From the NCBI GenBank assembly GCA_958496175.1, contig OY292278.1, positions 33,790,001 through 33,854,000 on the forward strand: a stretch of 64,000 bases of DNA. The letters run 5' to 3'. This document shows, in pieces, positions 11,430 to 23,899 of the stretch (the stretch's first letter is position 1; every line of letters starts with the position of its first letter). Origin of the DNA: Sisyra terminalis (Eukaryota; Arthropoda; Insecta; Neuroptera; Sisyridae). The notes under the pieces were generated by a model that had not been told where the DNA came from, did no database searches, and saw only the letters and a list, made by a program, of their open reading frames with translations. Made by a program: the position numbers and the translations under genes.

Positions 11430-13880
11430 CAAGTGATTTGCTATCATAACCATTTATAACAAAGTATACTCTACTGTTTTATATACAAGGGGCTAATTTA
11501 ATATCCTACTTTTCAATTAAAAAAAATGTATTAAAAATAAAATTTGTATCCTGAGGATTCATACTTCCATTCTATACAGTTCTAGACTTCACACATAGCA
11601 TTTTAGCGACTATTTATGAAATTTTAAGGTCTATATTTAGAATCATAGGTTCTGCTTTATGTTGAATTTGTTTTTGTTTATATCAAGATGATTTTAATTG
11701 CACAAGTGGATTGTATATGTACAGTAGTTAGCTCTACCTATTTATTTATTTTTCTAAAAATATTTTGAAAATTATCTAAATGCATTTTTTTAGAAGTATC
11801 ATAAGTTAGTTATTTGTCTCATAATTGCTAATTGTTTGTTAATTGCGTTGTTGTAAATGAGCTTTCTTGTCTTTAATATTGTTAAAGGTGTCACTGTTAA
11901 GTATATAAATGGCATAGATATTTCGATTACAAACGTTTATGAAATTAACGAATCAAAATATATTTTCCGGCTTAAAGTTTTTTCGTTAAAAGATTTTCAG
12001 AAAAGAGGAAATACCAGCGTTATTGAAAAATGGCCGTGATTTTGAAGTGATTATTTAAATTTGTTCAAATACTTAAATCTTAATAACCACAACAAACACT
12101 ATTGTGTGGACTCATGTTGGTGACGTGTCACAATTTATCAAGCTTTAAAAAAGAAGTCTTGCACTACTAACGATACACATATGTAAAGTTCTTTTATAAA
12201 GCTCACATGGTTCCACGTTAAAATATACGTGAAGTGTGCAATGAGCTATGAGACATTTGGCTTTCTCCATCATCTGCTACCGTTTCTCCTGCTCCGTTAG
12301 TGAGCTTTTTCGTTTCATCCTTCTATCAGTAGACGTTTCCAATTCAAATTGATCTTGATTTCTGTTCGAACTTGCATCCTTTGTATCATATACTTGCAGC
12401 TTTTTTAGTTATTCCAACATTTTACAAAAGATGTCTCGAATGGTTGATTTTAGATGATAAGCTTGAAAGAGTGAATATAAATTGATTTTTTAACTACTTT
12501 ACCAAGCAATTATGAACTTTTGTTTTCGAGATTTTAAAGTTTATCAGGTGGTTTGCGGTTTTTGTAACACCTGCATAGACTTTTGAATTTTATGTTGGTC
12601 TATACTTTCGTATAGTTTAACACCTCGTCACTTCATTTTCACTCGTTTCATTTTCTCGCGTGTTATCCTCGTATGTGTGCAACTATTTATTTTGAAAATG
12701 GGTTGGTAGTCGTTTCATTGTTGTCCTTCAGTAGCAGCAAACAATAGAAATACGAGTAGGAAACAAAAGAAAACTACCAAGCTCAAGCTCTTGTTGGCGG
12801 TTTTCACAGTTTTGCGTACATACATACAACAAAATGTGTACTTACTGACAAGGGAGGATATACTACCCATTTAATTTAACTTGAAAATATTTTCTCAACT
12901 TGTGCGCGAAAATAGAAAACGAAGTGAAACCAGATGGTGGCGTCGAAATTCAAGTTATACCTACTCAATTTTGTTTAAGATATTCGAAAATGTGTGTTTT
13001 GTTATGAAATTCTAAAGAGTTTCAAATATTTCCTGGATTAATTTAATTAATTTTGAAGCTAAGACAAAGTTTTCACGACAAAAGTCTATTCAAACGAATT
13101 TTCAGTGGAGAACGGTGAGATAATTTTCAATTTCTGACAATGTAAGGCGTTATTATTTATTTTGCATTAAGCGCTAGACAAAATTGAATATCTACATTAA
13201 AAATTAAAGGGATTATTATACCTGTACCGAATACAATAACTAATTTATATAAAATAATTTAATAAATTTGCGATTTTCAAGTAAAATCTAATTTGTTAAT
13301 ATATATACCAAAATTTCATTGATGAGAAAAAAAACTATATCTTAGTAATATATTATAAATAATATGTCAACCGTGTAGATACGTATATCATGTGATCCAT
13401 ATTAGTGACCTAATAATTCGAGTACTAGTCTCATTTACCTTCCTTTTTCTCGAATACTTACCTTTTTAAGTTATCATTGTTCTAAATTCATAGATGTTTC
13501 AAACATTTTACAGTGAGAAATTATAGATTTTGGTGACCCGTGAAAAAGTATTCTGTAAAACTGATTATCAGTTTTTGGAGAGTTCAATCTCAAACATGAA
13601 ACAATAGTTAGGCTATGATAGTCAAAAATTCAACAACTAAAACATCAACATTAGGAAACTGCTTTAGTTCGCTACTATAACTTACAAGGAGCTGATTATT
13701 TATATAAAATAAACACTAATTAATGAAGTTAAATTGAATAATGAATAATTTATCAAATTTATCAAACAACATGTATGGTATATCTGAATTGTATGTATTG
13801 TATAAATACTAAATATAACATGATTTTCAGCTTAAAATTCAGAAACAGTCGCTAAAGTGCTATGTCGAGAGTGTAACATT
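11430..13880. other. AT-rich intergenic DNA
   Basis: The ORF at 11857-12039 (+, 60 codons) has no recognisable motif. The segment 12140-12360 is slightly less AT-rich but stop-ridden in all frames that I followed. No RNA or mobile element was recognised. Confidence 0.5.
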
Positions 13881-13887
13881 AAATAAA

Positions 13888-14165
13888 TCAGAAACCTGGC
13901 CCCTACAGAAACAAGATAGGAAATATCCGAAGAGCTTAGGATATATTAGGAATGTTGTGCTGTATAAGAGTGAACATCAATATAAGGATGAATCAAATCG
14001 CAAACGTGGAAGCTTTAAGAGAAATCAATGAAGAAAGAACTATCATCGATAGGTGACAAGAAGTAAAAGTAGCTGAATTTATCACATAATGTTTGAAGTT
14101 GTAGAATGGAAACTGGAAGGTCTCAAGATTATAAAAAGAAGAATAATTGAGATCCTAGATTCGGA
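13888..14165 (+). pseudogene. LINE C-terminal tail (RTE/CR1-like), frameshifted
   Basis: Translation gives SETWPLQKQDRK, then in a shifted frame IRMNQIANVEALREINEER followed by TIIDR. This is the usual post-reverse-transcriptase tail of LINE proteins (YG-ETWTL, ..RxLxIxW.DRxTNxEVLRR.NEERxLL..I..R). At least two frameshifts and several stops break it, so it is a dead fragment. The 5' part of the element was not found upstream. Clade assignment is inference; the family is otherwise clear from the order of motifs. Confidence 0.7.
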
Positions 14166-16990
14166 GTATAGATTCATGGAGTCCATACTTACAAATTTAC
14201 AATATTTATGTAAACAATAACAATGCCATCATCAAACACCCTAGATTAAAGTTTTCTTTTCTGTCACCAACAGCGCAAGTATTCAGAATAAACCTAAGGT
14301 CACTGAAGTTTGAAGACGGTATTCAGTCTTGCAATTGATTAAGGGAAATGTGTCAAGATTTGGCGCTGCCATTTGTGTGCTATCAGAACTAACTTAAATC
14401 GAAACTTATGGAAGGTACCTAAGAAAACCTTAGTTAGTACTCCTAACCGTCTTATGGCAGTGTCATATTTGAACACATTTTCCAATTATTTTTTAATATT
14501 ATGTTCGGATTCCTTGTATCTATGCCAAGATTTATTGAACCAAGACATGGATTGCCCTTAGTTTAAGACCCTGCCAGGAATAGATGCCACTGGAACTAGA
14601 GGGAAGAATTAAATTACCCAGGAAATGATTGTGGGTTGTCTTGTTTCTGTTTTTGGTTATAAGATATTTTAAAAATATTCTACAATTTTATTACGTTATA
14701 AAACGATCGTTTAACCAGTTTATATGCTATGATTTTCAACCAAGGCCAATAACTAGCAGTAACAATTGTACCGAGTAAGTTTAAAATTATGTAGTACTAG
14801 CGTTGTTAATTGGTGGAGTTATAATTGTAAAAACGTACAAAAATATAATAAAGGTTGAAGTTATAGATATCAAAGAAAGATAAGTTCCTTTAATTTAACA
14901 ATACTTTATGCCTTATAAACTCTACTTAACTATTTCCATATTTGATGTGTATTACTACCAAAGACAGATATTTCCTCAGTTAATCAAAGGATTTCCACTT
15001 CAAGCATTCAAGCAATATTTGTGAATCTCTAAACAAATAATTAAAAGTTTTAACTGATTTTATTCGTTAAAAGTAAAGCTCTAATGGATTGGAAACCTAA
15101 ACTTCAAGAAAAAAAATACTAAAGAAAAGATTCAAAGGTTTGTATGATTGGAAAATTATGATAGAAGAATAATACAGTAAATAGAATGGTGTTCAATGAC
15201 ATTAACAAGCGTAAAGTAATGAGAAAAATCAATGATAAAATTCGAGAAGAAAATCTTTTATGGTGGGTCACGTCCAGGAAAATATATGCATATATTAAAT
15301 GTCATAAAAGGAAAACTCGTATATTGAAGAATAATTGAAAGCCATAATTTGATGAAAAAATAATTAATTACTTTTACTAAGAGGATCTTTCCAGGAACAG
15401 ACATTGCTCGAAAAAGAAAGTAAGAATAATTGCACAAAAACTTATTAAACTGTAATACAAAAAAAATAAAATTAAAACATACCAGTCGTGATAAAAAAAA
15501 TCTCTCATTATGTTCAACAAAGAAAAATTTTGCCAAATATTTGTTAAAGTCAATAATATACTATTTTTTTTATTTTTTTCTGACGATAAAAGTTTTCGTC
15601 AAGAAATACAAGTATATATGCACGGAAGATATTTACACAAACATTAATAAATTTAAAATATATGAAGAAATTATCACAAGCATGAGGAAGGTTAATCAGT
15701 CAATTTTCAAATTTTCATCGTTTCGTTAGCTAGTTAATTACTTTGACAAACGAATTATTGTGGTGCGTTAAATCAATACTTCATAAATATGTTAAATATG
15801 TAGCATGAACTATTAAAAATAATTAATATTGAAGTTTTGTTCGAAGAAGTCAAGAAATAGTTGAGAAAACGTTGAAACTTACAAATTTGTTTGACTTGTA
15901 GTTGTTTCGATTTCTTCCATTGTTTCTTTCGTTACTTACAAAAATTGAAAAGAAAATTGAATTTCCTATTTTAATTCAATCATTATTAGAATAAAATATT
16001 ATACATCAAAAATAAACGTACAATTCTTTCAGTGAATTTAAAAAAATATATATATGAAGCTTTAATCTCACATTGAAACGGAAAATTCTTTCTATTTTAA
16101 AGTAAGTAAAATAATACAAAGAAACGGCAATGCAACCAAACCACCCGACCGAGAAAGAAAATATCTCGTTTTTATAAATGCAACGCTTTGATAAAAAACA
16201 TACTTCTGTTTACTAAATTTTAAAATATCTGAAATTGTTTGCGTTTCAACTTGAGGCAAATAGTTTGTTTGAAACTAGAAAACAATCAGAATGAACTGCA
16301 TAGTTATTACATCAAAGAAAGATAAATTTTTTGATGATGAAATGAATAAGCTGAATTCCTTGTTTTTTTAACGTTGAATTTTATATTTTTATCTTGAATA
16401 TTATGTCTCATGTAATTTTTTTATCAACTTATTTGGTATAAACGGAATAAATACACGTTGGCTTCGCCAATATTTTTATTACTGAAATAAAAGTAATTTT
16501 ACATATAGCGATAACTCAAATAATTGGATTAGTGAAATGTAAAAATACGTAAAAAATATTAAAATATATAACAAATATGATAAATAATTTTTCGATTCGT
16601 CAATAGTTAATATAATTTAAAACAGAATTATAATGTTTTTTCGACTTGTAGATAAAAACGGTTTTATACACAATTTAGTATATGCATTCGTAAAACTTAT
16701 GTTCAAAATAAAAGTATAAGAAATAATCTTAAATAACATAAAAGCTTTTAATTATTATATAGAATGTATAGCAACAGGTTATCAATCAAAGGATAAATCA
16801 ATCAAAAACTTCAAAAGGATAACTTAAAAAAAAAAATTATAACTGCATTTTTAAAACTGAAATAGGTAGTATTTTTTTACTTAGTAATTATATTTTAAAT
16901 GATTTGTTTTCCAAATAATTATTTTAACACATTTTTTTAGTTGGTGATCGCATTTTCATTAAATTAGGTCTTAAGACATTCTAATGACAC
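14166..16990. other. AT-rich intergenic DNA, no gene seen
   Basis: The segment 14220-14620 is less AT-rich and may be 3' sequence of the preceding LINE, but it has no readable domain. The ORFs at 15258-15536 (-) and 15430-15729 (+) are overlapping low-complexity frames rich in Lys, Phe and Asn and are rejected as genes. Confidence 0.45.
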
Positions 16991-16999
16991 AAAACTGAA

Positions 17000-18034
17000 A
17001 GAATGGATTTATTTTCCAAACTTCACCTATTGGAAAATTGGCTGTTCCAAGGACCAGAATTGAATATAATATTATTCTTAATTGCCATAAACGAATTAAT
17101 AGATCAAATTGAATCCCCTTGTAAAGATTTCGTCTGTGCGGGAACCTAGTACTATTAAAGACGGGGAAACACTTGAACATCTCATCAAAGGTTCTGAAAA
17201 GAAATATTAATCAATTCCATTGAACAATGAGAATAATATTCCGTTTTTTTCCAAATAAGTTGAAGGCAACAATAATATCGAAAAAAAAACCGTAAAGACT
17301 TGCATAATTCCCTAATCCTTACTAAAAAACCTAATAAAAATATTTACAACGTCAAAGATACGGGTAACAAAGTTCAATTCAAATAAAACCCGGAGGGCAC
17401 ATATCTACGAACTGAGAACGGAACTTTTTAAAAGAATAATTATAATGAAAACCTTATCCTCCCCATCTTGGGAAGTGTCTTCCAAATTCCTGCTCAGTAT
17501 CTACAGGATAATAATCCGACAAAAACTAGACTATGGAGTCATAATTTATAACTTTGCAGCAAATTTTATATTAGTGATTCTGGGTAGAATACATCCATAT
17601 AGAAACATTACTTAGAAGCATCGGTGCTTTTCATACTAGATCAATGTCCAGTAGTCTCAAGGTTTATAAATACACAGGTGGCCTCATGGTGGCTACGTGA
17701 TGGATACGTGACGTTTCCAGAAGAAATTCGTACATATCTTCAGACAGATCAATTTCAAAATTCTTCGTATGACGTAATTTTTTTTTCCTAATGGAGCAAC
17801 CTGTGTAATTTACAAACCTTGCAGTAGTCTAGCTGAATCAGATAAACCTCCATTAGCGATAAGGAGACAAGAGTCAACAATAAAATATTACCAGGGAACC
17901 AAACTTAAAACCAAAAACCCTGCATAATATTACATTAAAAATGATCCCACAGCAAATAAATTTCATATTAACCAACCACGATTCCCTAAGCTAGTTAAAA
18001 CCAAACTCAATAATTATCTTGCAAAAACTAAGTA
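17000..18034 (+). pseudogene. RNase H-type LINE, reverse transcriptase region, split by a MITE
   Basis: Hand translation shows LENWLFQGPELN and ILFLIAINELIDQIESP (17004-17150), the QG...LFLIAIN...QI.SP block next to the reverse transcriptase active site; the FADD box itself has decayed to FVCAG. Further on come HIYELRTELFKRIIIMKTLS, FLLSIYRIIIRQKLDYGVII and, after the MITE at 17658-17821, LAESDKPPLAIRRQ. This order matches I/R1/LOA-type LINE polyproteins. Several stops and frameshifts show it is inactive. Skipping the MITE and one 9-bp target copy joins RSMSS to SLAESDKPPL in one frame. The next domain lies at 18560-18800. Confidence 0.82.
17658..17821 (-). mobile_element. MITE copy 2, 164 bp, inserted in the LINE
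   Basis: This is an inverted relative of the element at 6386-6538, with the same CAAGGTTTATAAA ends and internal similarity throughout (for example gaagatatgtacgaatttc on the minus strand). It is flanked by perfect 9-bp duplications CAGTAGTCT at 17649-17657 and 17822-17830. The host sequence is a LINE reading frame that becomes continuous when the MITE and one duplicate are removed, which proves insertion after the LINE arrived. No ORF. Confidence 0.92.
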
Positions 18035-18550
18035 ATTTCTAAATAATCCAGCTAGTGAAAGTTATATTCAAGGCCAGGTGATCAGTATTTATAATGAAAT
18101 TGAACGCTTGATAAGGTGACTTATAATCATTTTTTTTCGTAACGATTTTTATTTGATCTTTGTACCACGTTTTGTCGTCTTTCTTTCGGTCATTAAACGT
18201 CAACGTTATTAAAAATACATTTAAAATTATTGTCGAGATATAAAAATAAATGTTATAAAAACTTTTTCAAAATTAACGTCTCTACTTCAATGTCTCAATT
18301 AAATATCATAAATAATTTACTTTAAAAATAATCATTGGTAAAGAGTCAAGTAATTAAATAAAAGTTGTTGTGACAGTTTACCAGTATATTATTAAAGTAT
18401 ATTATTTGTGATATTTAACTGTTGTAATGAACGAAAGACGTTTTAAAAATGTATTTTAATTATTTTTTTCAAGAAAAAAATTTATTTTTAGTTCACAAAC
18501 TCAATGAGTTCTTAAATTTACACCATCAAACATGGAAGACCCAAATGGCA
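18035..18550. other. Noncoding stretch inside the LINE remnant
   Basis: The LINE linker region should lie here, but the sequence is AT-rich and unreadable apart from a few residues near each end. It is either highly decayed or carries an unrelated insertion; I could not find target duplications to decide. Confidence 0.4.
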
Positions 18551-18559
18551 ATGAAAGAA

Positions 18560-18815
18560 AGCAAAATAGGGTTAAAGGTACCAAAAGAGTATCCCCAGTC
18601 TGAGAATCAACAACCACCTTGGGTACCCTGGAACCCACCAATAGATACTTCCTTAGCCGAATTCACAATCGACTCTGTACCTTCTGAACTATTTGTAAAG
18701 CTATACATGGAAATCCGAAAGACACGAAAGATACCAGGAATTCTACACTGACAAATCAATATTAAACGGACAATCGGGATATCCCCTCATAATATTAATT
18801 ATATTTATAAAAAAT
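18560..18815 (+). pseudogene. RNase H-type LINE, linker and start of RNase H
   Basis: The frame contains PPWVPWNPPIDTSLAEF (18613-18663), the PPW...P..D.SL linker typical of LINEs that carry RNase H, then a Glu/Lys-rich stretch. A frameshift near 18740 brings in FYTDKS (18741-18758), matching the FYTDGS start of RNase H with its first catalytic Asp. It is collinear with the reverse transcriptase fragment at 17000-18034, so both are probably one insertion. It ends in noncoding sequence. Confidence 0.72.
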
Positions 18816-18829
18816 TAAGTGCTGTAGAT

Positions 18830-20930
18830 GTTCAGTAATGCCAAATGAGTTTTTTTAAGTTTAAACTCGATAATTTCTAGTTCACCAACTGGTATTAACG
18901 AAGAAAGAAAAAAAAAACAATAAGACGTTGAGGGAGGAAGTGGTACCAAATCCGTGTCAAACAGTCGAAGAGCTGTTTAATATCTTAGTTGACCAACCAA
19001 ATACTCAAAAGAGTCCAAAAAATTGTATGCTGCAACACGGTAATGCAAGACTCCTCTGTAAAAAAACAGCTTTGGTAAAAACTGTTAAATTAAGGGGAGA
19101 TGTATAATGCTGTACTCATTATAATTGTCCAAAGTTTCATGGAAGTTCTTTTTATTTTAAACGTTGCAACATTTACTAAGAGGTTAAAAAATTGAAAGCG
19201 TAGGTGGTGTTCAAAATTTAATTTTTTGATATTTTCCTTAGTATTCAATTGATTATTGCTAATTTGGCATCAAAAATATGCCCACTAGATGTCAAAACGT
19301 TGATACTATTGAGGCTGATTATATCATTGATTTAAAATCAAAAGTTGGAACAAAATTTTGTGCTTAAATTGTAAATAAAAAAAAGGAAATTACTTTTTGG
19401 AACACGTAATATAAAGAAGAAGTTTAATTTCTTATTAATTTTTACCAGTTAACCTCCTTAGGATGAAAATTTGTAGCTGAAAAAGTCTAAACTAATTATG
19501 TATATTAATTTATTCTCGGAAAGTCGCGGTTTTACTTTACATTAACATTTTCTAAGCGATCTTTTTTTTTTTTGGGTATAATACTTATAAGTCAAGTTAT
19601 GCGCTTGTGAAATATATATACGAGTGAAAAAAGTGTCATGACAGAAATGTGGTGAGGGTAAACGAGGAAGTTTTTCCAGTTGACATCAGGACGAGTTTCC
19701 TCCCTCTCGTTGTAGTGTTGTGTTGATTTGTAGTATAAAACCGAGCAAAATAAATCTTCCCTGAGGTCACACAGTGCACTGTTTAGTCATATACAAACCA
19801 CGCTTTGCTCTGTCAATATGTAGAATAAAATATGTTCACTCTGATATTGCGCATTTTAAACAGTTTTACTATTTATTTTTATTTGTGGTTCAAATGAAAA
19901 TAATATATTTTTCCAGTATTAAATCAAAAAAAACCCCTACCCATCCCTCATCCTCATTCATTGTTGACACTAATACAGGATTTTCGTATTTTCTTTATAT
20001 ATTTGAATAAAATACATATTGGGAAAATGATAAATTAAAAATACATTTGATATACATTTGAATGTTTCAAACGCTATGCCACTAGAACAACACTTCGCAA
20101 TAGTTATTTCAGGAAGCTATTGAACATTTCCATCCACCTTCCTTGCTTTCCAAGTAGAATTCAATTCAAATGTAATATAATGAAATTAAACAAAACTTAC
20201 CTCGACTGAACTATTTATTATATCAGCACGAATAATATTTACCTACCATTGCGTTGAGAATAAGAATAACCACTTGCCGTTTATATTTGCAATCGTCATC
20301 CAGGTTTATTTCATTTGAACATTTTACATTCGCATAAATTTAATTTTCATTTTCTTGTATTTGAATATCATGTGTTTCTCGTGAAGGATCGTGCACAAAT
20401 TGCAAGGTCTCGAAATTTATATGCTTGCTGTGAACGCATATTAAACTAAACGATGCAAGACAATGCTAAAGATTTTCCTTTGTAGTCTTAACTATTGAGT
20501 TTCTTTATTTCAAAAAGTCATGCAAATGAGACCATAGAATATTCTATTGTTTAAAATAGTTTAGCACTTGTCACCTGGATAATTAATTTCTAAGCAAGTT
20601 GTCAATTTAAAGATGAATGAAATGTGTTCCAATATAAACTAATAATGGAGTACGATGATCTTTCGGCTCCATAATGATTGCTTTACTAGCAAATATTTTT
20701 CTTATCTGATGACTAATTTAAAAAAAAATAAATTATAGAAAAAGTGATTGTTAAAAAAGTTGAATTCTAATAGAGGCTATAAGGAAATGTTTTATTGTAT
20801 GTCTTATAAATGCCATGAGATTTAAAAGAATATAATTTATTAATATTATCTACAAAAAAATATTTGTTCAAAACAAGAAGATATTAAAGGATAAGAAAAC
20901 TATTATTTTAGGTCGAAATTTGTGTAAAAT
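18830..20930. other. Intergenic DNA, no gene seen
   Basis: A promoter-like GTATAAAA at 19732-19739 precedes a short frame (19774-20010, 78 codons) without motifs; I do not call a gene. The segment 18930-19110 is less AT-rich and unreadable. T and A runs occur at 19562-19574 and 18909-18918. Confidence 0.5.
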
Positions 20931-20933
20931 AAT

Positions 20934-21221
20934 AAAAAAACAGTTCAATATATCGTAGACCAAATTTATCAATGCTTTCTTTTATTTATTTTAAGTCGTA
21001 ACGTTTCGTTAGTGTTATTCCAACTTAATCAGACAACCTTAAAATATTCATTGAAAACATTACGTGTTTTCTATGTGTTTCTATGTGTAGGCACTGTGTT
21101 TTCAATGAATATTTTAAGATTACCTGATGAAGTCGGAATAACACTGACAAAATGCCATAACTTAAAAAAAGAAAAGAAAACATTGACAAATTTGGTCTAC
21201 GATATCCTGAATTATTTTTTT
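20934..21221. mobile_element. Long foldback with hammerhead-like cores in both arms
   Basis: The stretches 20934-21059 and 21097-21221 pair as an imperfect inverted repeat over about 120 bp; the innermost 22 bp of each arm, ending at 21059 and starting at 21097, match exactly. Each arm read outward contains the same ordered words: on the plus strand CTGATGA (21124-21130), GTCGG, loop, CTGAC and AAAA; on the minus strand CTGATTA (complement of 21026-21032), GTTGG, the same loop, CTAAC and GAAAC. The paired changes in helix II (C-G in one arm, T-A in the other) keep pairing. The ORF that spans it is not a gene. Confidence 0.72.
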
Positions 21222-21224
21222 AGG

Positions 21225-21760
21225 ATAAGAAAATATGAGACTTTAGAACTGAAGGGTAAAATTTTATGAAATTATAAAACAATTACAAGGAATATTCCCA
21301 TAATCAATATTCACTTTTTTGATGTCAAAAATATTTACAGAATAGGATTAAATAGATAAACATATAAATCATATTCTCCGTAATGTCAATCATTTTGAAA
21401 AGAGTGAAAGTATTATAATATCATTTAAATTATTTATTTGAATGCTCAACCCCTTTAATATAGTACAAGATGATCAGTAACATAGGACTCAGGAAGGTTT
21501 ATACCATACAGTGGTCTACCAAGTGGTCTATGCCATTATCGTATAAGATTATTTTTTATAATCAATCAGCTATAATTGCTCTTGAATACACCGATCTCAT
21601 TCCAAATTGGTTAGAGAAAGCCAAAAACTAGCGGAATAGAACAATATAATTTACTGGATACAAGAATATACTGATAATAGGAAAAGTAGAAAATTGAATT
21701 AATCAAAATGCAGCTGCGCATGTGTAAGACAAATTGGAAGTATCAGTTCGAGTAACGGAA
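21225..21760. other. AT-rich intergenic DNA
   Basis: No gene or repeat was recognised. Confidence 0.5.
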
Positions 21761-21762
21761 GC

Positions 21763-21945
21763 AAGTAAAATGCAAACGCTTATTTGTGTAGATTGGCGCT
21801 CATTGGCCTTCACTTTTCAGGTATTATTTTTAATTGCCAAAAGGTAGTACCTCTTTCAGAAGACACTTTGTCCTCCTCACTAAACTTTTTCCCATTTGTA
21901 TTTCTTACCATAATTATGGTCTATCCATATATACTGATCATTGGC
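21763..21945 (+). repeat. Interspersed repeat, copy 1 (LINE-associated)
   Basis: By eye it aligns with 26211-26403: both hold agtaaaatg, gcttatttgtgta followed by tggcgctc-ttggc, tttttagtt/aattgcca, then further on ccatatatact-atca. Copy 2 directly follows a LINE tail, so this is probably the 3' noncoding end of that LINE family. No coding capacity here. Confidence 0.5.
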
Positions 21946-22440
21946 ACAGAAACCGTTATAAAGCCATTTAGTTAAATAGCTGAGTAATTTAAAAACAAGC
22001 ATTAAAAACAGTTTATAGAGGCATTTATTAATTACGTGAGACAATTTTAGCTAGTTTTCGATCAGTTCTCCTTCTTTGGTAAGATTTCGTTAGGTTTTGC
22101 TCGACTCCCTTCTCCCTAAATATCTTGCGTAATTAATGGATGCCCCCTAATAACTGTCAAGGATAAAGAACCATTTGTAGAAACACAACAACATCCTTTT
22201 GGACCTACGGAGGAAAAAATATGGATACTTGTAGGTTTAAAGGTTACATTTTGACATCTGTGTATGATTTTTATACTTTTTCACATTGGTATGAATCCCA
22301 AGTAAAATCTTTTTCTTCCTCTATTTATTTGGACTCTCTCTTGTTTGATTCAGCTTATGACTTCTGGTATAACGATGATTAAGTATGTCTCCATCGTTGT
22401 GGAGGTAAATTCAATCCTCATCTAGTATCGAGTCATTTAG

Positions 22441-22489
22441 TTCTAGCTTCTTTATTGGTTCTAGCTTATTTATTGGTTCTAGCTAAATA
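22441..22489 (+). repeat. 18-bp tandem repeat, about 2.7 units
   Basis: Units ttctagcttMtttattgg start at 22441, 22459 and 22477 with one mismatch between the first two. It abuts the downstream end of the minus-strand LINE tail. Confidence 0.8.
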
Positions 22490-22738
22490 GTCAGAACTAA
22501 TTCTGCCCACATGGCATCTCCAATATCTTCGTCTAAATCTAGTCCCCCTTATAATATCCTGTATATTCAATTCTTCTCTGATGAAGCCACTTCGTATTCT
22601 GTTTCTTAGAGTTATATCCCTGATGCTTCTTAGTATCCTCATTTTCACTATTCTGACGATTTTTGTAGCTGTTGAATTATCTACTAATCTCTCTGTGGTG
22701 TAGGATACTATAGGTCTAACGAAGGTTTTATAAATCCT
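22466..22738 (-). pseudogene. LINE C-terminal tail (RTE-like)
   Basis: One open minus-strand frame runs from about 22738 down to the stop at 22466. It begins RIYKTFVRPIVSYTTERL, matching the IYKT.VRPI..Y..E segment just after the reverse transcriptase, and continues with MRILRSIRDITLRNRIRSGF, IREELNIQDI and a basic RFRRRYWRCHVGRIS end (R..WR.H..RM in the family). About 90 residues survive without a stop, which suggests a fairly recent 5'-truncated insertion. No upstream domains were found at higher coordinates. Confidence 0.75.
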
Positions 22739-22759
22739 TTACTTTTTGTCGACATAACT

Positions 22760-23700
22760 TTGCTTTTCTACATTATACTCTAATAAACTTTACCTTTTAT
22801 GTTTTCAAAACTGGAAAGTTTTACCTTTAGATACTTGAATGTCGTCACCTGCTGAATGATTTTGTATCGAGACATATTTGGTTAAACTTATTGAGAATAA
22901 TCACAAAAGTGAATCTGATAGATTGTTGCCAAGAGCAACTGAAAGAAGTAATTGTTTTTTTAGAACACAATAAAGACTATCTCAAAAAGGAGTAAATAAA
23001 ATAAAGAACGATTACATAAAGTTTAATATATAACAGTTTATACCTGCAATTTTATTTGCGTGGTAGACTGATTAAGCCACTTCAGTATATTTTATTGGCA
23101 TAAAATATAATCATATAATTATATTTTGAAGCAAAAATTTCCATTAAAAAATTTTTATCCTCTGGTCAGTTTTTCCTTTCCTTATTTTACAGAAGCTACA
23201 AGAGAGCCAACGATACACATTGTTTATGAATATATTTAATCGAAATTTTTTTCAACATACAAGAATAAGCCACAATATTATTGAAATAATTAAAATTGTT
23301 AAAAATTTGGTTTTGGGTACTTAAAAAGTAAATAAATAATCCAATTAAGTCATTAAGTTATATGCCAAAACAAAATTGAACCCAGATAACATTATTATTA
23401 TAATGAGGATTGAAAAAAATTTTTTGAAGAGAAAATTGATCTTTTGTGTTATTGTTTCTCAGATAATTTATCCATCTTTGGCTTCGAAAATATATAACTT
23501 TTTCGATTCGGGTATCACTAATATGGAAAAATTGGCAAAAGAAAATTAGATCCTTAAAAGTACTTAAATGGCTATTGTGATGAAAAAAAGTCGAATTAAT
23601 TTTCACTCAAAAAAGGAAACATTCTTGGTGTAATTAAAAAAAAAATCCAATTTGAAATTTTCATTGGTTACTTAGATTAATTAAAATGATTTCTTTTATG
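22760..23700. other. AT-rich intergenic DNA
   Basis: The ORF at 23358-23606 (-) is Phe/Asn/Ile-rich and lacks motifs. Nothing else was seen. Confidence 0.5.
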
Positions 23701-23705
23701 TTGTT

Positions 23706-23896
23706 AAAAGCTACTGGTGGTCGAGTGGTCAAGGTGACCCCTTCAAAACTGGTAGGTACGAAGCTAGTTTTGAGCAAACTTTCGATATTTCTCGTTTACT
23801 GATTTTTATAAGCCCTAGAATCACTGAAGTAATATCTTAATATCAAAGTAAAATCTTAGTAGTTATAAAGCGACGGCAAATAACAATTAAAAAATG
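23706..23896 (+). mobile_element. tRNA-derived SINE, copy 1
   Basis: It carries a good A box TGGTCGAGTGG (23718-23728) and a degraded B box (GGTACGAAGC) about 35 bp later, followed by a body that includes gatatttctcg, gatttttat, ccctagaatcact and caattaaaaaa. The same series occurs at 25185, 53090 (-) and 55030 (-). The tRNA-like head has the layout of a Ser or Leu tRNA D-arm, but the source tRNA is uncertain. No clean target duplication was seen. Confidence 0.75.
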
Positions 23897-23899
23897 TTT

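Noticed and set aside
18449..18559. Start of the 100-codon ORF as a gene start
   Set aside because: The first part is AT-rich chance sequence; only the PPW...SLAEF part and the shifted FYTD motif are LINE-derived.
19732..20010. Promoter plus small gene
   Set aside because: A lone TATA-like word in AT-rich DNA and a 78-codon frame without motif are not enough.
21012..21269. 85-codon ORF
   Set aside because: It runs through both arms of the foldback repeat, so it is a by-product of that structure.
22580..22600. CTGATGAAG as another hammerhead core
   Set aside because: No helix II complement or GAAA box follows; it is part of the LINE tail's coding sequence.
23712..23760. Functional tRNA gene
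   Set aside because: The A box is good, but the acceptor stem and anticodon arm do not fold and the B box is damaged; it repeats elsewhere as a SINE.
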